Below are positions 38,141 through 51,277 of a stretch of 64,000 nt of DNA, one piece after another; the first letter of the stretch is position 1; the number at the start of each line of letters is the position of its first letter. Location: NCBI RefSeq assembly GCF_000002425.4, contig NC_037269.1:12301290-12365289 (forward strand). The letters are read 5' to 3'. Source of the stretch: Physcomitrium patens. Its lineage: Eukaryota; Streptophyta; Bryopsida; Funariales; Funariaceae. A model generated the notes under the pieces. That model was not told where the DNA came from. It saw only the letters and a list, made by a program, of their open reading frames with translations, and did no database searches. A program made the position numbers and the translations under genes.

Positions 38141-41130
38141 TACAACTCATGCATCCTAAATCCTTTCCTTGTTTCTTCAACCAACTGGTTCCTACAGATC
38201 TATGAGAGCCATGCATGGCTTCAACACTTTGAACTACAAAGGTGCTTCTCTCCAACCATTCAAGAATGTCGTTTAATACAAGACCTTAATTCCTTCTACT
38301 ATTGTTTAGTTCACAGTAAATGAACAGTTGATAACGATTTTCACTGGTTCTACCAGGTTTATATGGTTCTGAGGTACTAGAACAGTCCCAATATCTTATA
38401 AATTGGTCACACATTGAGTATCTAAGTCAACAGGCTCCAACAAGCGTATTGCCTTTGATCTCCGGGAATATACTACCTTTAATACGAATAAATTGGAAAG
38501 AATTCTTTGAGTGTTCAGGAAGGTACTAAAGCAAAGGACCTCGCAACTCATAGAACTGCACAAGATCTAAATGCCATTTTTGAGCCTGGACAAGTTTCTA
38601 GGTTTGATGCAACATTTGATCTGAAGGATGATGACTTAGGTGACGCAGAATCAAAGCCAGGAGCAGCAAAAATCACCAAATCTGGTTGTGTCAAAACACA
38701 ATCTGCAACTGTGATTGTACCCAATTTGACTACTATAGTTAGTTGCAGGAAATTCCTGTAAATCTTGAACATTATTCTTTTTTGGATATCAAAGTGCATG
38801 CAGTGACGTAATAAGCTCAATTGTAGGGTTCGGTTATGGTCACGTAGACAGTCTACATTCTTCTCGGGTTTAGCTTCGTTTATGATGACTGGAGTTTCTC
38901 ATGCTCCAGGAAATGTTCAGCCTCTAGAATGTAAGATTTGTAGCGACCGTATTCTCACCTCAATGTCGGACTAGTCTTGCCTTCAAAAACTGGCAGTTCA
39001 CTAAATTTATGACGCATCATGTGTTTTGTGTTAGTTGTGGCTATTTGAGCATACATTCTTAGCAACATCGAACCTGGTGTGGGAGTAATGACAATTGTCA
39101 GTCAGAAGAACTTATGTTGAATTCTCTGCCACATGGGATCAAGTTATCCTACTCAAGGCTTCACTTCCAGAGAGTGCAGAACCTCCCTGACTACGATTGA
39201 CATTCTCCCAAGTCTACAGTGACGCTACATATATTCTGTAGCAACAGATTATCTGCTCCAAAATACGTGCAGCAGCTCTGTCCATATTAGCTATGGGGCC
39301 GTACACTAGGTTTGGATTGTTTCCCCCACCAGCATCTAGAATCCAATTTTGTTTCTGCCAATAAGCTATCTCCCTCCCAGCTCTCAATAAAATTCTTCAA
39401 ACTCTCTTATCAATTGAGATAGCGTACAATTTTGGGGCAGCACACCACTTGTGCATCAGGTTTAGAGTACACAGTGTCCTCGGCACATCAACTTCCTGCA
39501 GGAGCAAGTTGAGAGAGAGTCTTCGCCACCAAGCTTCGTGTAAGAGTGATGCTATTCCGGTTCAACACGTCAAGTCTTAATATGGAATATGTATTTATAT
39601 TCACTATCTTTTATATAAAATCAATAACGTTATAAGCCACTGAATCCAGCGAACAACCACCATCACCCAGAAGAATGAGTCGAGCTTTATTTAGGTCACT
39701 CCGCACCTCTCAAGGCTAGAAAATTGTCGGAGAAGGAGTATTATTCTCCAGTCGGAACATGAATACGAGCTCTCCAAACAAAGTTTTTAAATGAATGTGA
39801 ATGCTCCGACTTTCCCACACGTATCAGAATTATTCGTCCACATACGCCTATAGGGTTCAAGTTGCGGAGAATGAGACTCCATAGAAACGAACTGATTGGA
39901 AGTTAGGTGGGCCCGCTTTTATGACAACATTCCCATCCATATTATAAAATCAGATATTAATCTCCCAGCAGTGCACTTGTAAGGAGTTGGTCAGACTATG
40001 AATTGGGAAATAGTTGGGCTTGAAGCCAAAGAAAACCACTATTGACCTGTCTGAGGTGAGTAATGGTTGAAAGTTGAGCAACCAATATGTGTTTGTTAAA
40101 AGTACCATAATGGATCTTGCACCAAAATCCTATCGAATGTAATCTGGACATTCACTCAACAGTATAAATGTAACTGTATCACAGTTTTTCCCGCATTGAG
40201 GTTTGTGGTCCATTACGAAATAATCCATGTACCGTTCCGAAAACGCCCTAAACCTCCTCCTGTTTCCAATTCATCGAAACCATTCTCATTTGTGTGAACC
40301 ACATGACAATCCATATTGAGAGACTCGAGGGAAATGGGCTTAACATAGTCATGCTTAAACTGGTCTGCGCAGTGAGAACTGGTCGTCCAGCAATCAGCGA
40401 AGAGGGGAACTCTTCCATGGAGTGTCTTGTCTCTCAATCTGCTGCAAGTGGGCCTCCATTCCACAGTCCCCAACTGGATGAATGTGAACTCGGCGCACTT
40501 TGAAGAATAGGAGAGAGAGAGAGAGAGAGAGAGACGGAGCCCCTCACCCTTCACTAACCACAGAAACCAGCAATCCACACAGAAGTGAGGAACTGGTTTG
40601 TGATGTGAAATAAAGCTCAGCAGCTCCATGCCCGGCAATCAATAGATTAAGGACTTGCATGAGATGCTTATTCGAGACTGTCAGAGAGCAGTTGTGATGC
40701 ATTGCATGTTCCAACAGCAAGTGCACATCGCAAGCTGTCAGTGCCACGAGAAGAACAATACTCTCCCAAAAGCAAAGGTTGACGATGAGGTATCTCTGTA
40801 GAATCCACCTCATCGCTCGTGATTTTGCTCCGCGCTTCTGCCCCTTTCTGCAGCTGCACCCCTCATAAGATGGCGATGGAGCTCGGAAAAGCCTAAACCC
40901 ACACCAAAGTATGTGCATGTGAATTGTGCGATCTGATCCATCTTCCCTCAACTAGCTCCGAGACAGCTCCCCAGTTCCTTAGCACTCCTTTGTTTGACGT
41001 TGCTGGATCTGTTGTTGCAACGATCTCGCCTCGTTCTACAGGCCCGCAATGCTCAATAAATCTCCGTTTTAGGGTTTGCCTCGGCGCTTTTTTGAGCTTG
41101 CTCACCGTGAATCCTAATCGTAAACCCTAA
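38141..41130. other. Normal-composition block without recognisable gene
   Basis: About 3 kb whose base composition matches the genic regions, sharply bounded by AT-rich DNA on both sides. Open frames at 38507-38761 (+), 40213-40638 (-) and 40544-40951 (-) show no domain I recognise. A (GA)n tract is at 40508-40534. It could be a decayed gene, a non-coding RNA gene or promoter DNA; the sequence alone does not decide. Confidence 0.4.
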
Positions 41131-41136
41131 CCCTAA
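41118..41136. repeat. Short interstitial telomere-like motif
   Basis: A TAAACCCTAACCCTAAAT stretch, between two and three plant telomere units (CCCTAAA) with one short unit. It marks the right edge of the normal-composition block. Such telo-boxes are common near promoters of growth-related plant genes, so this may be regulatory. Confidence 0.55.
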
Positions 41137-42899
41137 ATCTGGTTTGGGTCTTTTGGGTTGCAGCTGGGCCACCTCTCTGCAAAAAAACAAGTTGTATATG
41201 TGTGTGTATGTAGTAATGAGAAGTATATTAAACATAGGGTACAATATATACGATGGGAATATTGTATGGCGCAGGGTGAATTGCTCTTTTATCAATAAAA
41301 ATGCCTTCAATCAAAGTTTCAAAATATCCATTTTCAATGCTTTGATGGGTAGATATATGGATGGATGGATGGATGCCTTGTTCTGTGTTTCACAATATGT
41401 AAAGCAATAGGACAATCAAAATTAAAGAGCATGAATCTTATCTATCTTATGGCTTTTGTCAACTTCATGAATATGCCATGTATTATTCTATAGTTTTAAA
41501 AAATGGCTTTTGTGTAAAAGTATGCAAATTAAGGTGAAAAAACTATATTCTAATTTTGAAATTGTCATTATGGATACATAGATAAAAATTTCACTTAAGC
41601 AACACTTCTATCTTAGTTCTACCCCTATGTCATAGAGGGATATAGAAGATTATATTAATAATGTCATCTCTTATTTTACTAAAAAGATTAAGATAAGATT
41701 TAAGTAAAATATAGATTATTATAATTTTAAAAAAATTATATATGTGATTAAACATGTGCTAAGTATCATGTCTTTTAGTTAAATCCAAATTGATGTTTGG
41801 ACACTTAAGTCCAATTAAAATTTCATTTTCTTGCATTTAAAGACTATCAATAAATTTTATCAATATCAATATTTTTATAAAAAAAAAATAGTGATAATTT
41901 TTTATTTATTTTGTAGAATTATAAAAAAAACTTAATAATTATTTTATTTAAAGTTAAAATTTCAAATCTATCAAACTAAAAAAAATACATAACATCTTCT
42001 AAGTTATTATGTCTCATTTTTAATTGAAGCACTTCTATTATTTCTTCTTCTCATACCTATTAAAGTATTAATGGCCATGTTTCTTGTAAATAAATAAAAT
42101 AGAATATTATAATTTTACAAAATGTAAATATGATTTCTCTATAAATTAATATTTTGATGTTTTTTGTTGTTGAATTCAACAATTCCATATATTAAATTTT
42201 AAAATTGATTAACTTTAATATACTAATTGGATCTATCTTTTGATAATATAACTTTTTCAAAAGTCCATTGATTTTTATATTGCACATAAGTAGTCAAACT
42301 TTAAATTGACATAAAAGTTGTTTTGTCCTAAGAGCACTAGATGATATGATATGTTTTATTTTAGTATTTTTTTCAGAATCTTCTAATAATTTTAAACTTG
42401 AGTATTAATACTAAAAAATCTCATCTATTGGTTTGGTTATTTTATATTCCAAACATGTTTAAATTATGAATCAGACCACATTTGTTATAAAACTATGATT
42501 TAAAATAAAAAAAATTCAAAAAATTCAAAACATTCAAACATAAAATTGTTTCTTACAAACAAGCAAACAAAACAAATGAAATTAATCGATTATTAAAAGC
42601 TTCAGATGTATTTTGTATCGCAATAAAATATTATAATTTTACAAAATGTAAATATAATATAAAATTCTTAGCAATATACTAATAGACTATTAAAATTTAC
42701 ACCTATTCTAAAACAAAATTTATTTTCATTTTTAATAGACTTTATTGAAAAGTTTCTATATAGTTTTTTTATAACCCAGTAAGACTAAGATCATTCTCAA
42801 TCCTATTGATATCTTACTTTAAGAATCTACAATGTCTTTGAACACATCAATTGTAATTGTGATTTTGTCTTATTTCAAAATATAATTTTTATTAATTTG

Positions 42900-42934
<35 letters not shown>

Positions 42935-42936
42935 TA
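41137..42936. other. AT-rich intergenic DNA
   Basis: Very AT-rich with no gene. A (GGAT)n tract lies near 41357-41376. A 29-bp direct repeat (AATATTATAATTTTACAAAATG...) occurs at 42103-42131 and again at about 42626-42654. A (TA)n tract (42904-42930) abuts the inverted-repeat element. Transposon origin is likely, but no protein motif survives. Confidence 0.45.
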
Positions 42937-43760
42937 TTGTTAAAGCCACACCTTTCCTTACCATCTCATGATTGATTCCATCTATTTCTATCTCTATCCC
43001 CCATTTTCAATCTCATGTCTTTGTTTTTGTCCCAAACCTCCTCTATTCTTGTTTTCAATTCTTTGTCCATGTTTCTATTTTTTATTCCTTATGCTGATTG
43101 CTTGCTGCCTTCTTTAAATCTAATACCAATATTCATATGGAGAATACTTGGATACTACTGGGATTACTTGGATACTTATGGGGTGTGTTACTTAGATTAA
43201 TAAGGAGCAGGGATTAGTTTTTCAACAATGAAACTATCTAAGGATGTCCTATGGAGAGTTGTCAAATAATATATGGTGAGTTGGTTGTCAAGGATTCTGA
43301 GTCTCGTTGGCAATTTTTGGTGGCAAGCAACTAAAAAAGATGATTGGTCTTAAACTAATAACTATTTTTGGCAGGGGCAATGGCTTTGATTTTGTTAATC
43401 TATTTTCTAGTTTTTTCAATTGTGAAGTAGAGAGAAGTGATTGTTTGGTTGTTCAAGCTTTACTTTATCAACCACTATTGTGAACACCATTGTGTTCAAA
43501 CTCTATTGCAAGCTTAGGTGAAATTATTGATAAATTTGGAAGGGATGTGAGACATGTTTGGAATGTGGATTGAGGAGTCAGACCATTTGAAATTAGAAAG
43601 TGAAAATGAAACTTGTCAATGCATCATAATGTAGGAGAGTTGGAAGAATCAAAGACAAAATGTGCTAGTTTATGTTAATTACCTACAAAAAACACCAGGA
43701 AATAAGGACTGATGGACAAAATCAATCATGATATGGTAAAGGAGAGTGTGGCTTTAACAA
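42937..43760. mobile_element. Probable MITE or short DNA transposon with 41-bp terminal inverted repeats
   Basis: The left end (42937-42977, starting TTGTTAAAGCCACAC) and the reverse complement of the right end (43720-43760) agree at 36 of 41 positions by hand alignment. The interior of about 740 bp has no transposase motif; the best frame (43015-43200, +) is a short hydrophobic stretch without known domain. A (TA)n tract lies just left and a TATG/TA-rich tract just right, so a TA target preference is possible, but no exact target duplication was identified. It is best read as a non-autonomous cut-and-paste element. Confidence 0.62.
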
Positions 43761-44760
43761 CTCCATGTATGTATATACACACATACATCTGTATGATGTC
43801 TTTTATTCAGTTTAACTAGAATTATTAATTATATTATTAATACAAAAATTTAAAATGATTTCAATTGAAACTAAAACATGAATAATACATTGATAAGATT
43901 GATGACAGTTTCAATCTTTGTTTAGTATTTATTACTCAATATAAAAATTATGTGGCATTTTTTTAAGAACCACAAAAAAAATTATATATATATATATTGT
44001 ATGAATAACTTTGCAATGAAAAAATATCATAAAAAATATCCACATGTTTTATCTTTAGTTAATGTAAATGATGTTTGATATAGACAGTATAAACATGTGT
44101 ATGTATATACATTACCCAATTCTATCAACATGTTTGATAATGAAAAAATACTTTTCAAATAATTAATGTTTTAAAAGCAAGTTTAGAAGACTTTAAACAT
44201 CTTTAAATTATTCAATATCAAAAATTGACCATACAAATCCTTCCTTACTAAAAACACTGTGATTACTAAATTAAATAACAATTGATCAATGAAGAAATTT
44301 CATGATTAAGATGACTCTTTTAATTGAGATTTCAAAAGCATACTTTAAGGCTTGAAATACTTGACATAGTTAGTAGAGAATGTTTTTTGGATTTTTTATA
44401 ACACTCTACTAACAAGGGATGAGTAATTATGCATGACTTCTCTAATAATTCACTGCCTTTTCCTTTTGCAAGGATGAGTAACTACAAGATATCAAATTTA
44501 CTATAAATTTATCTAGAAACAATTAAAAAAAATTCCACTACTGCCTTGGCAACTCCACAACATTATCAAAAAAACATTAACTGACGTGCAATCATGGCTC
44601 TATTATTTTAGTAAACATATGCATATATACCCTTTAAACATTTTGCATACATACAAAAAAAACCAAATTACACGCCTAGAAACACACGTCTGACAACTAG
44701 AAAGGTATTTCTTTATTTATTATTTTGCAATTTTCTTCATTTTGTTTTGTTTTGTTTTAT
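43761..44760. other. AT-rich intergenic DNA
   Basis: Very AT-rich with short (TA)n and (CA)n tracts near 43765-43795 and 43982-43998. No gene, RNA gene or transposon motif was recognised. Confidence 0.45.
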
Positions 44761-45160
44761 TTAAAGGCCGACAAGAACCGTGAGAAGCTGGGCATGCTTA
44801 GGGCAGAGTGACAGCCCAGAAGAGCAAAATGGATGAATTACATCCACATGAGAACGAATGAGAATATGAGTTGACGATGCGAGAAAATAACGGGCGAGAT
44901 TCCTGCGTGCATCTGGGACGGACCCGGTCCGAAATACTCCACACTTGTGGGAATGAGGAGGAGCGCGGAAGTTTCCACTGCGGCTGCGTCTTCCCCCCTC
45001 CCCCCTTTCTTGGACGGAATCAGCCTCCCCACACCACTCCCACGACCGTTCCATAACAGAACAGGACCTCCACCCCCCAGAGGTCCCGCAAACTAATGGG
45101 CCTGTTCTCAGCTTCCGTAGCTCATTGCAGACTTTTAATAGTTCCCCGTGCACCACGGAT
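44761..45160. other. GC-richer island in AT-rich DNA
   Basis: About 400 bp with clearly higher GC than several kilobases on either side. The minus strand holds a 131-codon open frame (44761-45156) with no recognisable domain, rich in Arg, Ser and Gly. It could be an isolated exon, a CpG-island-like promoter or a fragment of a genic duplication. No function is assigned. Confidence 0.35.
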
Positions 45161-46463
45161 CCTTGAGAAAATAAAAAGATAATAAATCAGGAGAGGAGGA
45201 ATAATATTGAGAACAATTAACTTTTAAGTTCACAAAGTCGTCATTTATGGGGTATCCAAGAAATGAAAAGCCATATGTGAGATCCTTTTTGTATGTGTGT
45301 GTGTTTATGTGCACACATAGATAGATGCGTATATATGCTATAAATTACATACATGAATTAAACTTGCTATCTAAAACTTGAAAATGCTAAGTTTTTGTAT
45401 TAGGTGCATGAATCACAAAAATGAATTTTGGTGAATCTGGTCATTGTTTTAAAAAAGAGCATAAAAAATAACAGTGTCTCATACAGTTCTTTGGAGCGAA
45501 TTGGGGTATTTTCAAAAGATATTTTTACTCAATTTTTGAGAAGATCCAAAGCCAAAAGAATAACACCTGAGATTGTATTCCCAGGATTTTATTCAATAAG
45601 TCAGTAGGGGAAAATAATTTGAAATTGACCAGTAGATATTGAAAACTAAAACGATAAGAAAAGAAACCAATCGACAGAATTGATATGTATTCCTTGTTGT
45701 AATACTTGTGTTTTAGAATTTGAATACTTAATATCACTACTAAAAATGAAATCAACGGCTATATACTTCTACAAAAAAGGATTTAAAAAGAAAGAATGGC
45801 ATCAAATTAATAGCAATCTACTTGTTTTTTGTGATAACTTTAAGACCCAAAAAACAAGTAGATTGAAAAACAAAGAAGAAGAGGAAGAAATTAAACAAGA
45901 AGGAAAAAAAAATGAAAAATAAAAAGGAAAATCACGTGATTTTTCAGGAAAAAGTTCAAATTCTTCACACACAATATTTTACTGCTCAGGAAGTACATTT
46001 GCTAAAATCTTGAAATAAAATAGTTTTCTAACAAATATTCCTTGATAATCGGGTTTTAGCTGATTTTTTTGAGTAGCAGATTCTTCCACAATGTGCCTCA
46101 AAAAGTACACCGAGCAGCTAATATCAAGCATACAAATTTTCCTGTATTTGTATCATTAGTGAAAGCTTTGGAGAAATAAGGGTGTTGCAAGAGAGCTATT
46201 CTAGCAATATTGTATACTGAAATTCTCTCCTTTCAACATTTTCTTTCTCCTACATACCCACTCCACACAACCTCTTCTTCCAACTTTTCTTTCTTGTTTT
46301 TTCAATCTACAATTTGTTTCATTTTTCATTACTAATTTTAAAGATTCTTTGTAATAATTGATTAATTTTTTTTATACTCAGATAATTACTAGGATGACAA
46401 TTGAAATTTAAATAGAAAGCACCCTAAAATGCTTAATAAAGAACAATTTATTGGTTTTCGTAC

Positions 46464-46511
<48 letters not shown>

Positions 46512-47104
46512 TAGCTTTGCTCATTTAAACTATTATACATGAACAAAAGCAGATTACTTCATTTGTATCCTCGATGTTAGTAACTAAAAATTGGTTGTAA
46601 ATATGTTTGAAATTTTGATGAAGAATATCATCAGTAACATATATTTATTTTATTTTTAAAAATAAATTCGTGTAATTGAACATGATATTCACAATACTAT
46701 CTAAATTTATATTGTAATTAAAACCTTGCTGATATTTTCTTGTCAAGAACATTATGTCTAAAAACTCTATAATTAAATAAAACAAAAACATTTAACTCGT
46801 CTTAAATTAATCTTTATTTCATCATAAGAAAGATTAAAACAACATATGTGTGGCAATGTCAAAAAGTTTCTTTGGTATATAACAAAGTATTTAGTATGTT
46901 TTCTTAATATAAATATTTATGATTTTACAATGGTACTACTTAAATATTTTATTATATTACATTAAATAATATTTTATACTTTATATTTAAATAGAAAAAT
47001 ATTACTGTAAACTCTTACAAAACTTCATGTATGAATATTTAGTTAGTTTTTTTTAATCAAAGTACAAAATAGTAGGTAAGCTCTTTTATGAAGAACACAC
47101 ACAC

Positions 47105-47141
<37 letters not shown>

Positions 47142-48250
47142 TGTATTTGATTTATCAAAAATAAAATTTGTAATTTATTTAAAATATAGACCACTTTATT
47201 AATTTTATTAATTTGAATTTGAATTTAATAAAACATGTCCAATAAGAATAGTAATTCAATATACATTGTATGCAATGCATGCATATCCACAATCACACTA
47301 ATAATAAGTTTTTACTGAATATCTTCTTAATCTTTATAAAAAAATATAATAGATGAAAAAATCATAAGAAACAAAATGTTTCGTAGTCATATGTATTTTG
47401 AGGTGATGAATGCAAAAGCACATTGGATTGTTTAGGTAACATGGAAAAAATTAAATGAAATATAATAACTATATTTTTAAGAAACCCAAAGCTTTTAATC
47501 CATATCTTCATACAACTCAAAAATTACATCCTTGCTATAATAAGCGGAAACACACTAAGTTGAAATGCATTTTAACCACATGCACGAAATCATAAACTAC
47601 ACAATGATTATAAAAAATAACCAATTACTAAAATTTTAAAAGAAAATATGACATAGTGTCTTAATTTTAATATATTTTATAAATTTTTAAATGAACTAGA
47701 ACTTTACATGTTGACACCACCATTTTCCATTTAGTTTAGATTGAAGGTTGTCCAGTAATTTATACCACTGACTGTAAAGCTAGTAATTTGATGTCCTTTT
47801 TATTTGAGAAAATGAAAAGAAAAGGAAATAAAAGAAAAATAGGGATGTAAGCTTGTTCAAAATTGCATTCCCAAAGTAAAAAACTTTGATTCCATTTTCA
47901 CAAAAAAATCAAAATCCCATTTAACAAATTAAGCAAAAGTATCCCACACCAAATAAAAAACGTATATGTTAATACCATCAAAATCCCATTTATAAATCCA
48001 TTAAATAACCATGTTCTTGGATCCCTGTAACAAGAATCATGACACGAGATCTGAGAACTTAAATATCTTACATTTTTTTTTTCTTGTTATTATTACTATT
48101 ACCCCCCCCCCCCCATCAAAATCTACATCAAGCTCAATAAACGAGGGACTGAATATTACAAAATAAACATAATGTTCCTAAAATCATGTTGTATAGTATG
48201 GGTTTTTACTATCCTAATTACCATAGCCAAAGAGGGAAGTCCACGGTAGA
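45161..48250. other. AT-rich intergenic DNA with microsatellites
   Basis: Very AT-rich, with (TA)n tracts at 46468-46506 and 47112-47137 and a poly-C run near 48102-48114. Open frames 45525-45755 (-) and 45680-45922 (+) are low-complexity and not called. No transposon protein motif was found. Confidence 0.5.
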
Positions 48251-49413
48251 GGGGGTAGAAAGGGGAGGACGGTGATTGGGCTAGTGTTGCCAAAACGAGC
48301 TAATCCCCCACCACCGTGGGTTTCAACCACGAGGTGGGGGGGGTTATAATATAAAACTTACTCGTCCCCAAAATTGGGATTTGCATTGTGAGAAAAGCTC
48401 TAAAATATGAACAGAATCTGTAGCGTGATGGGCAAGTTGGGGCCTGAAAATTGCAGCAGGGATACGACAGTTCCGCTCAGGGACGAGGCCCGTTTCGGCT
48501 GGAATCTGAGCTCGAAAGGAGCGGCGCGGATGTCGGAATCCGTAGGCAGGCGGCCGAGATGCTGCTCCCCGAGCTCGGTGTGGGGGAGGGGGGTCATTTT
48601 TTTTCCCACTCCCGCCCCGCGGGGTTAAAGAATTCCGCGCTCATACTTTCACTGTCTGTTTGTGGTGGTGCTATTGTTGTGGATTGCAGCCTAGCGCTGG
48701 TGGTGTTTGTGCGCAATCGTGCTGGATCGCGAAGGCAGGGACCATTGCAGACGGAAAGCAAGCTTATCAGTACCACCTCCCACCCCGCCCTTAGCCACTA
48801 CGATACTTGCTTAAGCCTGCACTTGGACGTTGCTGTTTGGACGTTGAACTGGTGTAGTGTTATTAGTTAACAAGACAACGACGGGGTGGTGGCGAGCGAG
48901 CGAGAGGAAGGAAGGAAGAATGAGATTCGTTTTTCTTATTGTTTCATAAATGAGTGAACTACAAATCGGTTGCTCGGAAAAGGTTGTATAGTACGTTACG
49001 TCGTGCCGTGTTTCTTCACACCGTTTGGCTGTCGGAATATTAGTTTTCCGGGAGTACGCACCACGCCACTTATAGCTGGCCGCGTACAGAGGTATTGACG
49101 ACGGCTAGCGTCGCGTATCTCAGGGAAGAGTTTTAGACGGCTGTGTGTATCCCTGACGCTGGTATTTTGGACGGCGAGGGGGAGGAGAGTAAGTGTGTGA
49201 CAGCGGCGTGGTTTTCTTGGAGGCGAGTTGTTTAGAAGGTTTGGAGTCTCAAGATTTGGTGGTTGGACTCGCGGTTTTTTAGATTTTTTGAGGCGGGAAA
49301 GAATTTGCGAGGCTTGTACATGTAGCACGCGAGTAGCAAGCTGCTGAAGATTTCGGGTTGTGACTTTTCCTTGTGGCTAGTGCTGGAGAGTTGTACTTAA
49401 CGCCGTGAGCGAG
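48251..49413 (+). other. Probable promoter and 5' leader of the PDZ-like gene
   Basis: Composition switches to GC-rich at about 48250 and stays so to the ATG at 49414. Open frames here (48407-48870) have no domain. The GC rise just before a gene start fits a promoter plus long leader; no clear TATA box was seen. Confidence 0.4.
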
Positions 49414-51246
49414 ATGGCGGGGGGTGGGAATAGTCCTGTGGTGGCTATCAAGTTAACCGGGTCAACGCAAATGGAATCATGGTCGGAACAGAAGCTCTTG
49501 GGTGGCGATGTCGTGCTCCAGGTAAATGTTCGGTCTCTGCAGTTCTTTCACCAGGAGTTTTTGTTCTCCCAGGCCGCATTCCCTTCTTGGACAGGTAAAC
49601 GTGAATCACTTTCCAAAGTCCCGCAGGCGTCATGATGACCCGTTGTGACCTGGTAATGGAGAGCATTTCACTTGTTACTTTCCTGAGTCCAAACCGTGCG
49701 GGTGGTCTTTTCGCAGGGAAAATCAGTTGGAATGCGTGATTGGAAACTTTTATGCCTTTTTTCTTAACTACTGGTTAGGTTAGCATTTGCATTCGGCAAG
49801 TACATTACACGTTGATTGCTTCGATTTGTGAGCGAATACATTATAATGCGCCTTCTGGTGGTGGCATCTGCACAATATCCTGTGCCTTATATTTCGCGCT
49901 CATGAGAACATGCCGAAAACTCTACAAGTTATACTCTTGTCAACTTCAGAACGATGTAAATGTCACTACAACGTGAGTCTCAATGATTTAGAACAATTTT
50001 GGTACCAGGTTTTACTTGAAGCTACTCAACAGTACCCTTGTTGCTGGTAGTCTTGTGTATGTGTATTTATTCATCCACCCGTTTCTCAGCGGGTTTGTAT
50101 TGTCATTTAAGGTTGTATTGCAGTTCATCTCAGCATGCTTACTTAAAGTTCAGTGAAATTCATACTTTACACATTTATTTGAATGTACTGAATGACATTA
50201 GAAGATGTCTTAAGTATGAAACTAGTGATTAAAAGCTGGATAAGAAATGTGAAGCCTTTAAAAACGACTGACTTGTTGACTGGGTTAGATTATCCTCGGA
50301 ACCTTGTGTTCGCTGTTTCACGTTATTGATATGTGAGCTCCATTTTACAGCTTCAATGCAGGATTCATCCTTAGCTCGACCCTTGATTTATCAGATCAGA
50401 TTTATGATATTAGAATCTACACCTACGTAATATATTTATGTATTAGAAGTAGATTATTTTCAATTTTTTTAATTTAATTTTTTTTGTGATTAAACTCTCT
50501 CTCTCTCTCTCTCTCTCTCTCCTTAACGTACTTTGGGAGGTCAACTTGAGGTTTGGATGTTCTCTTCTGATATACTGTCAATGATCAAACCTAGTGAGCT
50601 AGAATTTAACACTGATTCAAGTCCACAATTAGTATGCACCAGTAGATACGTGAACATCTTTCACGGAATACTTTCTTTTTGACAACGAACTATTAAATCT
50701 GTCTTCATCATACAGTTTTAATTTCAACGGGATATGCCAAAATCATTGGGTAATATTCTATTCGAATCCACAAATCAATCCTGTACCTTTTACAAGTACT
50801 GAGAATATTTTAAGTCCGTTGTCGAAATATTGATGTCGAGCTTTGTAACGGCAGTGTTTTATTGTGTCCTTGTCACCTAACCCCAGATGGCTCCTTTGCA
50901 GGTCAGCAGCGATAGCGGCGTTATGCTGGTTGCTCCATTTGCTGGTGGAAAGACTGGCCTTATACGTGAACTGAAGAAATTGCACAACGTGTCAGGAGGA
51001 GTAAAGATTAAGGTCAAAAGAGGCTCTTCTGTAATTGAGGTTCGATCTAAAGTCGCTGTGGACGACAGTGCTTTGCTGAAGAAGACGTATGTGCTGGTTA
51101 GCGCTACTGATAGCAGCCACGTCGCGACATTGGTGGATGCTATGGAACAAGATTGCCTACTTTTGCAAGGTGCACATTCCCAAGATTCTGATTTAAAAAC
51201 TTTATGTATTTTGTGCTGCATAGCTTGGACCATCTCTGTTCATTTT

Positions 51247-51277
<31 letters not shown>

